The notes below the pieces were generated by a model. That model saw only the letters and a list, made by a program, of their open reading frames with translations, searched no databases and was not told where the DNA came from. From Alicyclobacillus sp. SO9 (GTDB taxonomy: Bacteria > Bacillota > Bacilli > Alicyclobacillales > Alicyclobacillaceae): 64,000 nucleotides of DNA. This document shows positions 43,849 to 53,354 of this stretch, piece after piece. The stretch spans positions 5,132,105-5,196,104 of the forward strand of contig NZ_CP066339.1 of assembly GCF_016406125.1 (NCBI RefSeq). The letters are read 5' to 3'. The first letter of the stretch is position 1, and the number at the start of each line of letters is the position of its first letter. Both the position numbers and the translations under genes were made by a program.

Positions 43849-45228
43849 TTACTCGCTATGAGCCTTCTCTAGATTTACGAATTTGTTGTAGTTTTTCAGA
43901 AAAACAAGCTCCACTGTTCCTGTAGGACCATTTCTTTGCTTCGCAATCAGTATTTCGACAATGTTTTTCTTCTCTGATTCGGGATCATAGTAATCGTCAC
44001 GATACAAAAATGCAACAATATCAGCATCCTGCTCAATACTCCCTGACTCACGAATGTCGGAGAGCATCGGGTGCTTGTCCTGCCTCTGCTCGACTGACCG
44101 ACTCAACTGGGCCAACGCGACCACTGGCACTTCCAACTCTCTCGCCATCTGTTTTAACATTCGAGAGATCTCGGAGATTTCCTGTTGTCTATTTTCGCCG
44201 GAACCTCTTCGTCCATGAATCAACTGTAGATAATCAATCACGACAAACCCTAACCCATACTGCGATTTCAGTCTGCGCAACTTGCTTCGCATTTCTGGAA
44301 CTGTGATGCCCGGCGTGTCGTCAATGTAAATCGGGGCGCTGCCCAAGGTACTGACCCCCATTGACAGCCTCGGCCAATCTTCATCCTCCAACGTGCCTGT
44401 GCGAAGCTTGTGACTGTCAATGTAGGCTTCAGCACACAGCATACGTTGGACAAGTTGCTCCTTGGCCATTTCTAGACTAAAGATTGCAGCGGCTTGGCCA
44501 GCGCGAACGGCCACATTCTGAGCAATGTTCAGAGCAAACGCTGTCTTACCCACGGACGGCCGCGCAGCTACAATAATCAAATCCGACTTTTGGAACCCGC
44601 TTGTCATCCTGTCCAATTCACTGTAGCCCGTTGGCACACCCGTAAGTTTGCCCTCGTTTTCAAACAACTGCTCAATTTGCTCATAGGTTGTTTCGAGCAC
44701 GTCTCCGATGTGAGTAAAATCGCGGACACGCTGGTTCTGCGACAAATCGAGGATCTTTCTTTCTGCCTCTGCCAAAACATCTTCAGCATCAGAATCCGCT
44801 CGGAAAGAGGCTGTCCCAATCTCCTGGGAGACTTGAATAATTCTTCTCAGCAACGCCTTTTCGCGAACGATTGCTGCATAATGTTCCACGTGAAGCACTG
44901 TCGGCATCGCTGCGGCTAGATTGATGACATACTCAGAGCCGCCAAGACTCTCCAAGACTCCCTCATGTTTCTGAAGAGCTTCAATGACCGTAACAACGTC
45001 AACCGGATTTCCGTTTTCGTAAATTCCACGCATGGCGCGAAAAATGTGTTGGTGTCCATTGGTATAGAAATCATCCGGTTCCAGCCACTCTGCAGCTTCA
45101 GAGACTGCTTCACTGGAAATTAACATAGCGCCCAAAACCGCTTGTTCAGCTTCAATGTTGTGGGGCGGCATGCGAATTGTATCCAGATTCAAGTTGGGTT
45201 CTGGTGACCGCGCTGCACTTTCACTCAT
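43849..45228 (-). CDS. dnaB: Replicative DNA helicase DnaB (DnaC in B. subtilis)
   Basis: 459 residues. N-terminal collar domain (PPHNIEAEQAVLGAMLIS), linker, and RecA-like domain with Walker A ARPSVGKTAFALN, Walker B FVVIDYLQL and the GSIEQDAD motif. Hexameric 5'-3' helicase at the fork. Follows rplI, the conserved order. A parS-like 16-mer lies inside the gene at 44882-44897. Confidence 0.96.
   Translation of the reverse strand: MSESAARSPEPNLNLDTIRMPPHNIEAEQAVLGAMLISSEAVSEAAEWLEPDDFYTNGHQHIFRAMRGIYENGNPVDVVTVIEALQKHEGVLESLGGSEYVINLAAAMPTVLHVEHYAAIVREKALLRRIIQVSQEIGTASFRADSDAEDVLAEAERKILDLSQNQRVRDFTHIGDVLETTYEQIEQLFENEGKLTGVPTGYSELDRMTSGFQKSDLIIVAARPSVGKTAFALNIAQNVAVRAGQAAAIFSLEMAKEQLVQRMLCAEAYIDSHKLRTGTLEDEDWPRLSMGVSTLGSAPIYIDDTPGITVPEMRSKLRRLKSQYGLGFVVIDYLQLIHGRRGSGENRQQEISEISRMLKQMARELEVPVVALAQLSRSVEQRQDKHPMLSDIRESGSIEQDADIVAFLYRDDYYDPESEKKNIVEILIAKQRNGPTGTVELVFLKNYNKFVNLEKAHSE
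44882..44897. other. parS-like site in dnaB
   Basis: TGTTCCACGTGAAGCA matches 14 of 16 bases of the ParB site TGTTTCACGTGAAACA. Weaker than the copies near parB. Confidence 0.4.
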
Positions 45229-45253
45229 TTTGCTCTACTCCCTTAGTCATTGC

Positions 45254-45697
45254 TCAACCTTCCTGTACATCTACGTTGACCGTGGCAGTAACTTCAGGGT
45301 GCAATTTGATTTGGACCTTGTGGGTGCCTAAAGACTTGATGTGCTCCGATAATTGAATCTTCCGCTTGTCAACATTGAACCCCTGTTGTTCAAGAGCATC
45401 TGCAATATGCTTGGTCGTTACAGCTCCGAACAATCGACCGCCCTCACCCGCCTGCGTGGTAATCGCCACGCGATGAGTCTCCAGCTTGGAGGCCAGTTCC
45501 TCTGCAGCACGTTTCTCCGCTGCAGCCAAGCGCTGCTCTTCTTTCTTTTTGTCTTGAAGCTCCTTCATTGCCGCTTCCGTAGCTTCTACTGCAAGTTTCC
45601 TGGGTAATAAGTAATTTCTGCCGTATCCCGGTGAGACATCAACCACGTCTCCCTCTTGACCCTGACCCTTCACGTTCGTTAACAGGATTACCTTCAT
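45254..45697 (-). CDS. rplI: 50S ribosomal protein L9
   Basis: 147 residues; starts MKVILLTNVKGQGQEGDVVD, with the PGYGRNYLLPRKLA motif, long central helix and C-terminal domain. Start ATG at 45697 behind AAAGGGG. Located between yybS and dnaB; gdpP, which often lies directly upstream, is absent here. Confidence 0.96.
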   Translation of the reverse strand: MKVILLTNVKGQGQEGDVVDVSPGYGRNYLLPRKLAVEATEAAMKELQDKKKEEQRLAAAEKRAAEELASKLETHRVAITTQAGEGGRLFGAVTTKHIADALEQQGFNVDKRKIQLSEHIKSLGTHKVQIKLHPEVTATVNVDVQEG

Positions 45698-45790
45698 GAA
45701 ACAAACCCCTTTCTGGAAGATGTCCATCTGCCTCTGAGACAGTAGTTCTCATTATGGCATTGCCAGCACATGTTTATTGGAAGGTCTACT

Positions 45791-46699
45791 CTATTTTTTC
45801 TCAATGTTATGGCGCGCTCGATTGGCAATGTCAAAGACACCAATAATGATTAAAGCCATAGAGATAAATTGAACCGTAGTCCCTATGATGAGAAGAATCA
45901 AAACCAAAAAGCGAATCCGGTTTTGATACAGTTTTCTCCAGATTAACGCCAGACCCTGAATGCCTACTAGGAAAGCGCCGATAAGTTCAATGCTATTCAA
46001 AGTTTGCCACAAGACATGGTTTCCTTTAAAGGCATTAAACAGGAGCAACAGCAGGCTGAGAAGATATGTCATTAAAACAGAGTATGGTAAGTTCCACTTG
46101 CTCAAAATAGAAATTTGCACGGTGTCCCGCAATAACCATTTCAGTATGACCATATTAGCCATCGATAGGACAATCGCGATAATGGCAAGCAGGGCAGGGA
46201 ACATTAGTGTGATAAAACTCTGCATCTGCTTGATAATCGTATCGGCATTGGAGGAAGACAACCCTAGTGCCTGACTTTCCTGTGTAAAGGTTCTGGAAAC
46301 CTCTGAGCTCAACGCTCCAAGAATATCGATACCCGTGTATCGGAGCAAGGCCAGCAGTACTAATTCCAGCATTATCAGAACAAGTATAAAGGTAATAAGG
46401 GGGCCGAAAAATGAAACCTGTCTCGTGAGTTGTTCGCTCACAGACCACGCCAAAAAATAAAACGCCATTGCAAGTAAGACCGCAAGCCATCCCAAACCAG
46501 TAAGTGCAAGTGCAGCAGAAGCAATCAGCGATAAGATGAAACCGGTTCGTCTGCTTCTCAAAATTGTTAGTGCAACTATGGGGGCCGGCAGAAGCCAGAG
46601 TGTCAAAACTGAAAATCCGGGAAGTAATCCAAGCGATAGCAACAGTATATACATTACCAGAGCAATGCCTGTTTCCCGATCCATCGGTTTATAGTCCAA
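45791..46699 (-). CDS. yybS: YybS-like membrane protein (DUF2232)
   Basis: 302 residues with about eight membrane helices and no soluble domain. DUF2232 proteins precede rplI/dnaB in Bacillales; they resemble substrate-binding S components of ECF transporters, but the substrate is unknown. 8 nt downstream of the MazG-like gene. Confidence 0.85.
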   Translation of the reverse strand: MDYKPMDRETGIALVMYILLLSLGLLPGFSVLTLWLLPAPIVALTILRSRRTGFILSLIASAALALTGLGWLAVLLAMAFYFLAWSVSEQLTRQVSFFGPLITFILVLIMLELVLLALLRYTGIDILGALSSEVSRTFTQESQALGLSSSNADTIIKQMQSFITLMFPALLAIIAIVLSMANMVILKWLLRDTVQISILSKWNLPYSVLMTYLLSLLLLLFNAFKGNHVLWQTLNSIELIGAFLVGIQGLALIWRKLYQNRIRFLVLILLIIGTTVQFISMALIIIGVFDIANRARHNIEKK

Positions 46700-46706
46700 T
46701 TATCCG

Positions 46707-47012
46707 TTACCTCTTGTTATGAAAATGTCGTTTGAGTTTTTCAGCCCCTGCTGTATCCGCTTCATCTGGGATAATCGTTCCTAACACATTCACGTCGATG
46801 TTGCGCTCAATTTCAGCAGGAGAAAAACCGAGTTGTACTCCTAGCACGTAGGCAACCCCAATGAGAGCTCCGAGCGCCTGTTGGACTTCGCGTTGGTTTC
46901 CTGAATGTACACCTCGATAGACCTCCGTGACTTGCTGCAACAGTTCAATCTTGACCGTTTCTATAGAGCGGATCTTGCGGGCAATCTGCATGTGCGGTTC
47001 CATGTTATTCAC
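46707..47012 (-). CDS. MazG-like protein
   Basis: About 101 residues, all-helical, similar to small MazG-like proteins found near rpsR/yybS in Bacillales (IRSIETVKIELLQQVTEVYRG). The acidic EExxE metal motifs of true MazG pyrophosphatases are not evident, so catalysis is doubtful. GTG start at 47012 behind AAAGGAGGG. Confidence 0.7.
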   Translation of the reverse strand: MNNMEPHMQIARKIRSIETVKIELLQQVTEVYRGVHSGNQREVQQALGALIGVAYVLGVQLGFSPAEIERNIDVNVLGTIIPDEADTAGAEKLKRHFHNKR

Positions 47013-47180
47013 AGTATTGCCCTCCTTTATAAGGTAAGCTGATGCGTATATTTGCCTTGCCTGCGTGTCAGCAAGCACGGGTGTCCCATCACCAGTCAAT
47101 TAGGTCTATATTCCACAATGTAACCTTTGAATCCTGCCCATTTCAAGGAACAACCCAAGGGGTCTGGTTAATGCACGAAA

Positions 47181-47207
47181 GGACGAGAAGCGTCAAGCCT
47201 CTCGTCC
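47181..47207 (-). terminator. Terminator after rpsR
   Basis: GGACGAGA and TCTCGTCC form an 8-bp stem 10 nt beyond the rpsR stop; on the minus strand it is followed by TTTCG. The T-run is short, so termination may be partial. Confidence 0.6.
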
Positions 47208-47215
47208 TGTCCGAT

Positions 47216-47446
47216 TTACTCCGTTGTATAAGGTAAGAGCGCCACTTGACGCGCGCGCTTAATCGCCGTCGTTACTTGGCGTTGATGGCGTGCGCAGTTG
47301 CCGGTGATGCGCCGGGGAAGAATCTTGCCCCGATCCGTGAGGAACTTTTGCAACCGACCTGTGTCTTTGTAATCGGCTACTTTAATCTGATCCACACAGA
47401 ACTGGCACACCTTACGACGCTTACCGCCTCGACCTCTTCGCGGCAT
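47216..47446 (-). CDS. rpsR: 30S ribosomal protein S18
   Basis: 76 residues; [18 protein letters not shown] is diagnostic. Retains Cys in VCQFC and NCARH, the zinc-binding (C+) form. Start ATG at 47446. Third gene of the rpsF-ssb-rpsR operon. Confidence 0.96.
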   Translation of the reverse strand: MPRRGRGGKRRKVCQFCVDQIKVADYKDTGRLQKFLTDRGKILPRRITGNCARHQRQVTTAIKRARQVALLPYTTE

Positions 47447-47502
47447 GCTAATCACTCCTCGTCGCAATGATTGTGCTTCTATTTGATACCGAGTGTCACC
47501 CG

Positions 47503-47991
47503 TTAGAAGGGCAAATCATCATCAGAAATATCAATTGTTTGACTATCATCAGCAAATGGATCGTCTTCAAATCGCTGAGACTTGGCAGGCTCTGCCTGTC
47601 TGTTATCTGAACTGGTCCCTGAGCCCGACGGCTTCTGTTGGGAGCCATACATGGTGCCAGAGTTCTGTGGATCACCCCGGTCAAGAAAGCGGACTGACTC
47701 CGCCACCACTTCTGCGATTTTGACTTTTTGACCCTCTCGATTTTCAAAGCTTCTAATTTGCAGTCTGCCATCTACGGCCGCTTGTCGACCTTTGTGGAGA
47801 TATTGAGCGCAAATCTCAGCTTGTTTCTGCCACACAACGATAGGGACGAAATCTGTTTCCCTCTCCCCGTTCTGGTTAGCCCGCATACGGTCCACAGCCA
47901 GTGTGAAGTTTGCCACAGCTGTCCCGCTGTTGGTGTAGCGAAGGTCAGGATCCTGCGTAAGTCTACCAATTAAAACAATCCGATTCAGCAT
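47503..47991 (-). CDS. ssb: Single-stranded DNA-binding protein
   Basis: 162 residues. OB fold ([20 protein letters not shown] ... [15 protein letters not shown]), a disordered Gly/Ser/Gln linker and the acidic tip DISDDDLPF that recruits replication and repair partners. Start ATG at 47991. Between rpsF and rpsR as usual. Confidence 0.96.
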   Translation of the reverse strand: MLNRIVLIGRLTQDPDLRYTNSGTAVANFTLAVDRMRANQNGERETDFVPIVVWQKQAEICAQYLHKGRQAAVDGRLQIRSFENREGQKVKIAEVVAESVRFLDRGDPQNSGTMYGSQQKPSGSGTSSDNRQAEPAKSQRFEDDPFADDSQTIDISDDDLPF

Positions 47992-48010
47992 ACTACCCCT
48001 CCAGACGAAT

Positions 48011-48298
48011 CTATTCGCCCAAACGTACCGTGAGATACCGAAGAATGCTGTCTTCAATTCTCATGATACGTTCCAGCTCCTTCGTAAAGTCGGTATCCGC
48101 TGTGTATTGCATCAGCACATAGTAACCCTCACGGTATTTATCAATCTCGTATGCTAATCGGCGTTTGCCCATTTCCTGGAGCTCGTCGATTTGGCCTTCG
48201 TGCTCCGTTACGAGGGATTGATATTTTTCCACCAGCTCAGCCGTTTGCTCGGCCTCGAGATCCGGTTTGAGGACATACATGGTCTCATACTGGCGCAT
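48011..48298 (-). CDS. rpsF: 30S ribosomal protein S6
   Basis: 95 residues: MRQYETMYVLKPDLEAEQTA, the KRRLAYEIDKYREGYY motif and the IEDSILRYLTVRL end. Start ATG at 48298, 8 nt after GGAGG. First gene of the operon. Confidence 0.96.
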   Translation of the reverse strand: MRQYETMYVLKPDLEAEQTAELVEKYQSLVTEHEGQIDELQEMGKRRLAYEIDKYREGYYVLMQYTADTDFTKELERIMRIEDSILRYLTVRLGE

Positions 48299-48611
48299 CC
48301 CTGTCACCTCCTTCTGGTCTATGGCCCTGCCACTTTAGCAGAGCAAGGATCGGCGCGATTATAAGTGTTTAAAACGTGCCAATGCAAAATGATACCACAG
48401 GCGCATACATTGTACAACTTAAAAATGATTTTGCCCGTATAAGGACAGTGTAAACTAGGCAATCGGCCCTTTCACTGCAAGCTATTTTCATAGGGCTGCC
48501 GCAGCCCAGTGACAGGTCAATGTGAACGTGGCCGGATGGTGAAGACCTAGAACTGCAAGTTCATGGATTTGAGTGTATAAGTGAAGTACTGACCGATTCT
48601 AGACAGCGATT
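48299..48611. other. Intergenic region between ychF and rpsF
   Basis: About 310 bases without a gene. GGGCTG/CAGCCC (48493-48507) forms a short stem. An S6:S18 leader motif may exist just upstream of rpsF, but I could not make a convincing fold. Confidence 0.35.
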
Positions 48612-49712
48612 CTAGACATTGAAACGAAAATGCATCACGTCGCCGTCCTGGACGACATAGTCTTTGCCTTCTAGTCGAAGTTTACCTGAGTCCCGTGCAG
48701 CTGCATAAGATCCGGTAGTAATGAGGTCTTCATAGGCCACTACTTCTGCGCGAATGAAGCCTTTTTCGAAGTCACTGTGTATTTTCCCGGCCGCTTGGGG
48801 AGCTTTGGTTCCTGTCTCAATGGTCCAAGCACGAACCTCCGGCTCTCCTGCCGTAAAATACGTGGAGAGACCGAGCAACTGATAAGCAGACTTAATGAGC
48901 CTGTCCAATCCTGATTCCTTCAGACCTAGGTCCCTCAAAAAGGACAACTTGTCCTCTACATCGAGCTCCGCTATCTCTGCTTCTACCTGTGCACTGACAA
49001 CCACAATTTCAGCTTGTTGTTCTCTGGCTCTCTCTTTGACTTTAGCCACGTGAGGATTATCGTCTGAAGCTTGAAGGCTTCCTTCACCTACGTTCGCAAC
49101 GTACAAAATTGGCTTCAATGTCAACAAGGGCAAGTCCCGCAAAAACTCAAGCTCATCCTCGCTAATTTCAAGTGAACGGGCTGCGCTTCCGTCAGATAGC
49201 GTTGCTTCCAAGCGTTCTAGAAATTCAGCCTCGATTCGATACTTTTTGTCTCCAGACTTCATGTTTTTCCGCGTTCTGTCCAGTCGCCGCTGAACTGATT
49301 CCAAATCTGAAAGCACCAATTCCAATTCAATTGTCTCAATGTCTCGAATTGGGTCGACAGACCCGGAAACATGGGTTACCTCTCCGTCTTCAAAACATCG
49401 GACAACGTGGATCACCGCGTCGACTTCGCGGATGTGTCCTAGAAATTTGTTGCCAAGGCCCTCCCCTTTGCTAGCACCTGCAACTAGGCCTGCAATATCC
49501 ACAAATTCAAAGGTAGTGGGAACTATTTTTTTGGGGTGGACGATGTCGGCGAGACCTGTAAGGCGGGCATCTGGGACTTCTACAACACCCACGTTGGGGT
49601 CAATTGTGCAAAATGGATAATTGGCTGCCTCGGCGCCTGCGTTTGTAATGGCATTGAACAGCGTAGATTTCCCTACATTCGGGAGTCCAACGATTCCTGC
49701 TTGTAATGGCAT
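48612..49712 (-). CDS. ychF: YchF/OLA1-family P-loop ATPase
   Basis: 366 residues. Obg-like: P-loop [32 protein letters not shown], coiled-coil insert and C-terminal TGS domain ([15 protein letters not shown], ending [16 protein letters not shown]). Binds ATP and ribosomes; linked to stress control. Single gene with a conserved place in the oriC region. Confidence 0.96.
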   Translation of the reverse strand: MPLQAGIVGLPNVGKSTLFNAITNAGAEAANYPFCTIDPNVGVVEVPDARLTGLADIVHPKKIVPTTFEFVDIAGLVAGASKGEGLGNKFLGHIREVDAVIHVVRCFEDGEVTHVSGSVDPIRDIETIELELVLSDLESVQRRLDRTRKNMKSGDKKYRIEAEFLERLEATLSDGSAARSLEISEDELEFLRDLPLLTLKPILYVANVGEGSLQASDDNPHVAKVKERAREQQAEIVVVSAQVEAEIAELDVEDKLSFLRDLGLKESGLDRLIKSAYQLLGLSTYFTAGEPEVRAWTIETGTKAPQAAGKIHSDFEKGFIRAEVVAYEDLITTGSYAAARDSGKLRLEGKDYVVQDGDVMHFRFNV

Positions 49713-49929
49713 AAAGTCACCTCTCTGATCTCTCCTGCAGCCTTCATTATAGCAATCCGGTTGAGTGAAACAATAACGGAGAGTGCAAATTCATTAGCTA
49801 TTGCATGAGTGTTGTACATATGATGGAGTAATCGCATGTGAACTGGTCAGGCACTCCTGCAGCAGAGTGTGTTAGACTGGTAAAAAGCTTGGATTTGGGT
49901 AAGAATTATTATAAAAGGGGGGATCGGCC

Positions 49930-50052
49930 ATGTTGAAACGTCTCCTGAGACGACTTAGACGCCGCAAACTTGTCACACGCGGACTGGCCGTCGAGTTGTA
50001 CCCGAACAAGCGACGCGAGTCGCCATCACGTCATATGTCATCATGCGCTTAG
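49930..50052 (+). CDS. Short basic peptide with own ribosome site and terminator
   Basis: A 40-codon frame from ATG at 49930: MLKRLLRRLRRRKLVTRGLA, then a polar tail ending SCA. A strong AAGGGGGG ribosome site lies 7 nt upstream behind an AT-rich promoter-like stretch, and a hairpin with T-run (50072-50099) follows the stop. This makes an independent transcription unit likely. The strongly basic N-terminus suggests RNA, DNA or membrane binding, but no family is recognised. Confidence 0.5.
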   Translation: MLKRLLRRLRRRKLVTRGLAVELYPNKRRESPSRHMSSCA

Positions 50053-50071
50053 CACCGTTATTGGTGCGGAT

Positions 50072-50099
50072 GAGCCTTCCACTGTGGAGGGCTCGTTTT
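50072..50099 (+). terminator. Rho-independent terminator
   Basis: GAGCCTTCCA and TGGAGGGCTC pair (one U-G) around a CTG loop, followed by GTTTTG. It ends the short peptide unit at 49930. Confidence 0.65.
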
Positions 50100-50155
50100 G
50101 TGACAGTGAAGTCGAAAAGCGGCTTTAGAAAAGCGGCTTTAATGGAAGAGAAAAG

Positions 50156-50171
50156 TGTTTCCCGTGAAACA
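50156..50171. other. parS site
   Basis: TGTTTCCCGTGAAACA matches 15 of 16 bases of the consensus TGTTTCACGTGAAACA. Intergenic, between the short peptide unit and the DUF951 gene. Confidence 0.7.
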
Positions 50172-50301
50172 AAGAATGCCACAGTTGCCGGTGCCCAACC
50201 TGTTTTGTTTGGCCTCTTTCATCTTCTCTCTCATTTCAGTATGGCGCAGCATGTTGGCTGTGATATCGTTTAGGGTGCAGATTGCAGTGAAATGTATCTG
50301 T

Positions 50302-50514
50302 TTAGGCTGTCGGCTTTGTGTCATCCGACAATTTCTTCTTAACGATGCGATTGAAACGTGAACGCGGAATGAGGACACTATGACCGCACGCCTCACACTT
50401 TACCCGAATGTCCATTCCCAATCTGATGATAAGCCAGCGGTTTCCACCGCAGGCATGAGGTTTTTTCAGTTGGACGACATCGTTCAACTCGTAACTGTCC
50501 CCTGCCATTCGCAC
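50302..50514 (-). CDS. DUF951 protein
   Basis: 70 residues: YELNDVVQLKKPHACGGNRW, IRLGMDIRVKCEACGHSVLIPRSRFNRIVKK. Three Cys and a His make a small zinc-ribbon likely. Conserved near parB/ychF in Bacillales; function unknown. GTG start at 50514 has better spacing from GGGAG than the ATG two codons later. Confidence 0.88.
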   Translation of the reverse strand: MRMAGDSYELNDVVQLKKPHACGGNRWLIIRLGMDIRVKCEACGHSVLIPRSRFNRIVKKKLSDDTKPTA

Positions 50515-50683
50515 ATCCCATCTCCCTGCCAGCGGTTTTTGTATGCACTATAGCATACGCTCTGTAAGCCGGAAAGACCAGACAGAAGTATCTCCACAGA
50601 GTCCCTGCATCAAGTGATGCGAGATAACCTAAGTTGCCAATTAGTTCTTGTCGTCTACGCACGTGCGGCGGACAATGGAACTG

Positions 50684-51274
50684 TTAGGTATACAACTGAA
50701 GCAATGTGAGCAGCCTGCCAGTCAGGTGTGCTAGCAGAGATTGGGACAAAAGCCCTTGTAGAATTGAGAAGTCTTTGATCCAGGCGAGGTTGCCAACAGT
50801 CTCTACGGTCAAAAGTGTGAGGTAGACAGCGCTTATGAGACCTAACAGCATGCTCGATGGAATCCATTTCGTCGGAACGACCGGCGGGGCGAGGTCCCAT
50901 AAGGCTGATACAAGTTGTCCAAGAATAACAAATACCAGAAAGACGGAACCCGTTATCGCAAAGAACAGCATGCTTTTTAGAACTGAATGGGCAATCCATT
51001 GGACCGGGATGTGTCCGCCAGTCCATGCAGATTGCGGCGGTAAAAAGTGTCCGATGACAACGGACTGCGCCCTGGTGTTCACGTGTTCTCGCAGCCAATG
51101 GAATACTTGACTAGACACTGGCGTAAGGGTGTTTTCCAACCATCCTGAAATGTTATACGCAGTGACTGCGGAGATAAATATCCCGATGGTGTACAGTAGT
51201 GCCCTCCACCGCGGCCTCGTTCCAATCCAAATCAACACCCAGGCAAGTTCCGCCACACACAGCATGTCAATCAT
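50684..51274 (-). CDS. Membrane protein, CvpA-like topology
   Basis: 196 residues with four hydrophobic helices and an amphipathic middle, reminiscent of CvpA/YshB-type proteins. No firm family assignment. Divergent from yyaC, with about 100 bp between them. Confidence 0.6.
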   Translation of the reverse strand: MIDMLCVAELAWVLIWIGTRPRWRALLYTIGIFISAVTAYNISGWLENTLTPVSSQVFHWLREHVNTRAQSVVIGHFLPPQSAWTGGHIPVQWIAHSVLKSMLFFAITGSVFLVFVILGQLVSALWDLAPPVVPTKWIPSSMLLGLISAVYLTLLTVETVGNLAWIKDFSILQGLLSQSLLAHLTGRLLTLLQLYT

Positions 51275-51379
51275 GTCCCCGCCCCCGCTTCTAGCTTTTC
51301 ACTTCTTGCTTGTCTATACAGGTATATTTCAGACTAGCTCTACGTATACTGGGAATATTCCGCGATAGGAGGATTCCCT

Positions 51380-52003
51380 TTGTTCGGAAGCTTAACGAGT
51401 TTCACACGTGAGTTTAATGGGCCTTTGCGTGTACCGTACGATGCAGACGACGCTGTAAGACAGTTGTCGTCCGGTTTGACTCAGGTATTTCGAAGCTGCT
51501 CTGGAAGGCCAATCGTCATTGTTTGCGTAGGTACAGACAGGTCAACTGGGGACGTGTTTGGTCCAATCATCGGGGCCAGATTACAAGAGAATTTGAACCA
51601 TCCACGCATTTCGATTTACGGGACACTGGACAACCCTGTTCATGCGGTCAACTTAAGCACAAAACTAGAGGACATTCATCACATCCATAAATCCTCTAAT
51701 CCGGTTCTAATAGCTATTGATGCCTGTTTGGGAAACTTTGAGCACGTGGGACAAATTGTGTTGGAAAAGGGGCCCCTTAGACCTGGTGCTGGAGTCAAAA
51801 AGACACTGCCTGAATTCGGGAGTTACACAATTACGGGTGTAGTGAATGTGGCAGGTTTTATGGAATACTTTGTACTTCAAAATACACGGCTGGGAATTGT
51901 AATGAAAATGACGGAAGTCGTGGTGGAAGCTTTGTTAGACAGTATACGATTGTGGGTGCCAAGAGCGACTGACCAACAGCCGGCACGTGAGCGAAAATTA
52001 TAG
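51380..52003 (+). CDS. yyaC: YyaC, spore protease GPR-related protein (DUF1256)
   Basis: 207 residues. IVIVCVGTDRSTGDVFGPII, GTLDNPVHAVNL, IAIDACLGN and LPEFGSYTITGVVN are the DUF1256 hallmarks; the fold is related to the germination protease GPR. Made during sporulation in Bacillus. Start TTG at 51380 behind AGGAGG. The only plus-strand gene of the core segment besides the short peptide. Supports a spore-forming host. Confidence 0.93.
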   Translation: MFGSLTSFTREFNGPLRVPYDADDAVRQLSSGLTQVFRSCSGRPIVIVCVGTDRSTGDVFGPIIGARLQENLNHPRISIYGTLDNPVHAVNLSTKLEDIHHIHKSSNPVLIAIDACLGNFEHVGQIVLEKGPLRPGAGVKKTLPEFGSYTITGVVNVAGFMEYFVLQNTRLGIVMKMTEVVVEALLDSIRLWVPRATDQQPARERKL

Positions 52004-52008
52004 AAAAT

Positions 52009-52029
52009 GCGGGCACTACGAGTGCCCGC
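52009..52029 (-). terminator. Terminator between yyaC and DUF4446 gene
   Basis: A perfect 9-bp stem GCGGGCACT / AGTGCCCGC with a 3-nt loop. The minus strand continues ATTTTCTATAATTTTC, so it fits termination of the minus-strand gene, and may serve both. Confidence 0.7.
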
Positions 52030-52096
52030 ACAATAACCTGACATATCCGTTATATGAAAAACAAATGCTTCTGGGATTGAGAGCGTCTGAGGGATT

Positions 52097-52594
52097 TTAC
52101 CTCTCGACGGTTTGTGCCTCTCTCCCTTGTACCAATTGTTCCTCTTCTGCTGTAAGGGCATATGTCGACTCTCCTGATACGATAGGCTTGCCGTAGGTTC
52201 TGGACTCTTCTCGCCCATATATCGAAGAAAGCACAACTCCGTTTTTCTCATCATCCAAGAGTGCTACTGAGTAGCTCAAATCACTGCCTGTGTCAGAGAA
52301 GGCATTGTACCTCAACATTTTCGCTGTTGAGACCTTCTTGTGAAGTTTGCCTTCTAGCGAATCCAATTGTGATTCCATCTGTGCCAAGCTCTGCCGCAGC
52401 TCCTCCACCTGATTTAAAGTTTGACTGTACACTTCTTCTAAATCTGCAGTGGAGTGAATTTTCTTCCATCGCTTGAATTTTCGCCGAAGGCCCGACGAAG
52501 AAGCCAGGGACAGAAGCGCCAGTATAAGAGAAAGCAGTGCCCCAAGTGCTACAACTGCTGCAAATATGTTTTGTGGTGTCCATTGAATTGTCAT
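52097..52594 (-). CDS. DUF4446 membrane protein
   Basis: About 165 residues: one N-terminal helix (FAAVVALGALLSLILALLSL), a coiled coil (about 45-95), then a beta domain with YNAFSDTGSDLSYSVALLD and NGVVLSSIYGREESRTYGKP, diagnostic of DUF4446. Unknown role; usually next to parB. Start ATG at 52594 behind GGAGGG. Confidence 0.88.
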   Translation of the reverse strand: MTIQWTPQNIFAAVVALGALLSLILALLSLASSSGLRRKFKRWKKIHSTADLEEVYSQTLNQVEELRQSLAQMESQLDSLEGKLHKKVSTAKMLRYNAFSDTGSDLSYSVALLDDEKNGVVLSSIYGREESRTYGKPIVSGESTYALTAEEEQLVQGREAQTVER

Positions 52595-52639
52595 TAAGTA
52601 CTGTCCCTCCAGACCTCTATTCTCTCTCAAGGAATAAAA

Positions 52640-53347
52640 TCAAAAGTGAGCCGGAAAGTACAATTGCGCCCATTTAATAACGACTGCAACGACGAGCGCA
52701 GGAAGTAGGTTTCCAACGGCAATCTTGCGAATTTCGAACAAATTGAAGCCAATGCCCACGATAAGTAATCCGCCTACGGCTGTGAGACATGCAATAATCG
52801 GAGGTGAATTGATGGCGGCACCTGCAAAATATGCGGCAAGTGCAATCAGACCTTCATACAGCACAACAGGAATAGCGGCAAATGATACGCCTATTCCCAT
52901 GGTCGTTGCAAACACGATTGAGGTAAAGAAATCGAGCAAGGACTTTGCGTATAAGGTCTTGTTGTCACCACTCATTCCGCTTTGAATGGCGCCGACCACA
53001 GCTAAGGAACCAACGCAGAAAATGAGGCTTGCTGTCACAAAAGCGTCCGCCATCTGTCCACTTGCCCAAGACTTGGCACGAACCTCCAAATAGTGACCGG
53101 CTCTGAGTAACCATCCCTCAATGTCAAGCCACTCACCGATTACGCCACCAACCACCAGACTGATAATAATGATTAGGATATCCTTCTGGTCCGCCAACGC
53201 AAAGCCCAGACCAATCAGGATGACAGCCAGTGCAAGTCCATGCATAATTGTGTTTTTCGTATGGGTAGGTATTGCTGGTAACATGAGGCCGATGACGGCA
53301 CCAGCAACGATGGCGCCGGCGTCCACCAGTACGCCAAGAAGAAACAA
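52640..53347 (-). CDS. DUF554 membrane protein (YdfK/YqgA family)
   Basis: 235 residues, about seven membrane helices with the glycine-rich repeats of the family (GVLVDAGAIVAGAVIG, GVSFAAIPVVLYEGLIALAA). Probably a transport protein; substrate unknown. It directly follows parB, within the same run. Confidence 0.88.
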   Translation of the reverse strand: MFLLGVLVDAGAIVAGAVIGLMLPAIPTHTKNTIMHGLALAVILIGLGFALADQKDILIIIISLVVGGVIGEWLDIEGWLLRAGHYLEVRAKSWASGQMADAFVTASLIFCVGSLAVVGAIQSGMSGDNKTLYAKSLLDFFTSIVFATTMGIGVSFAAIPVVLYEGLIALAAYFAGAAINSPPIIACLTAVGGLLIVGIGFNLFEIRKIAVGNLLPALVVAVVIKWAQLYFPAHF

Positions 53348-53354
53348 ACCTTGT

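Noticed and set aside
48299..48500. rpsF leader (S6:S18-binding RNA)
   Set aside because: Position is right but I could not find a convincing conserved fold by eye.
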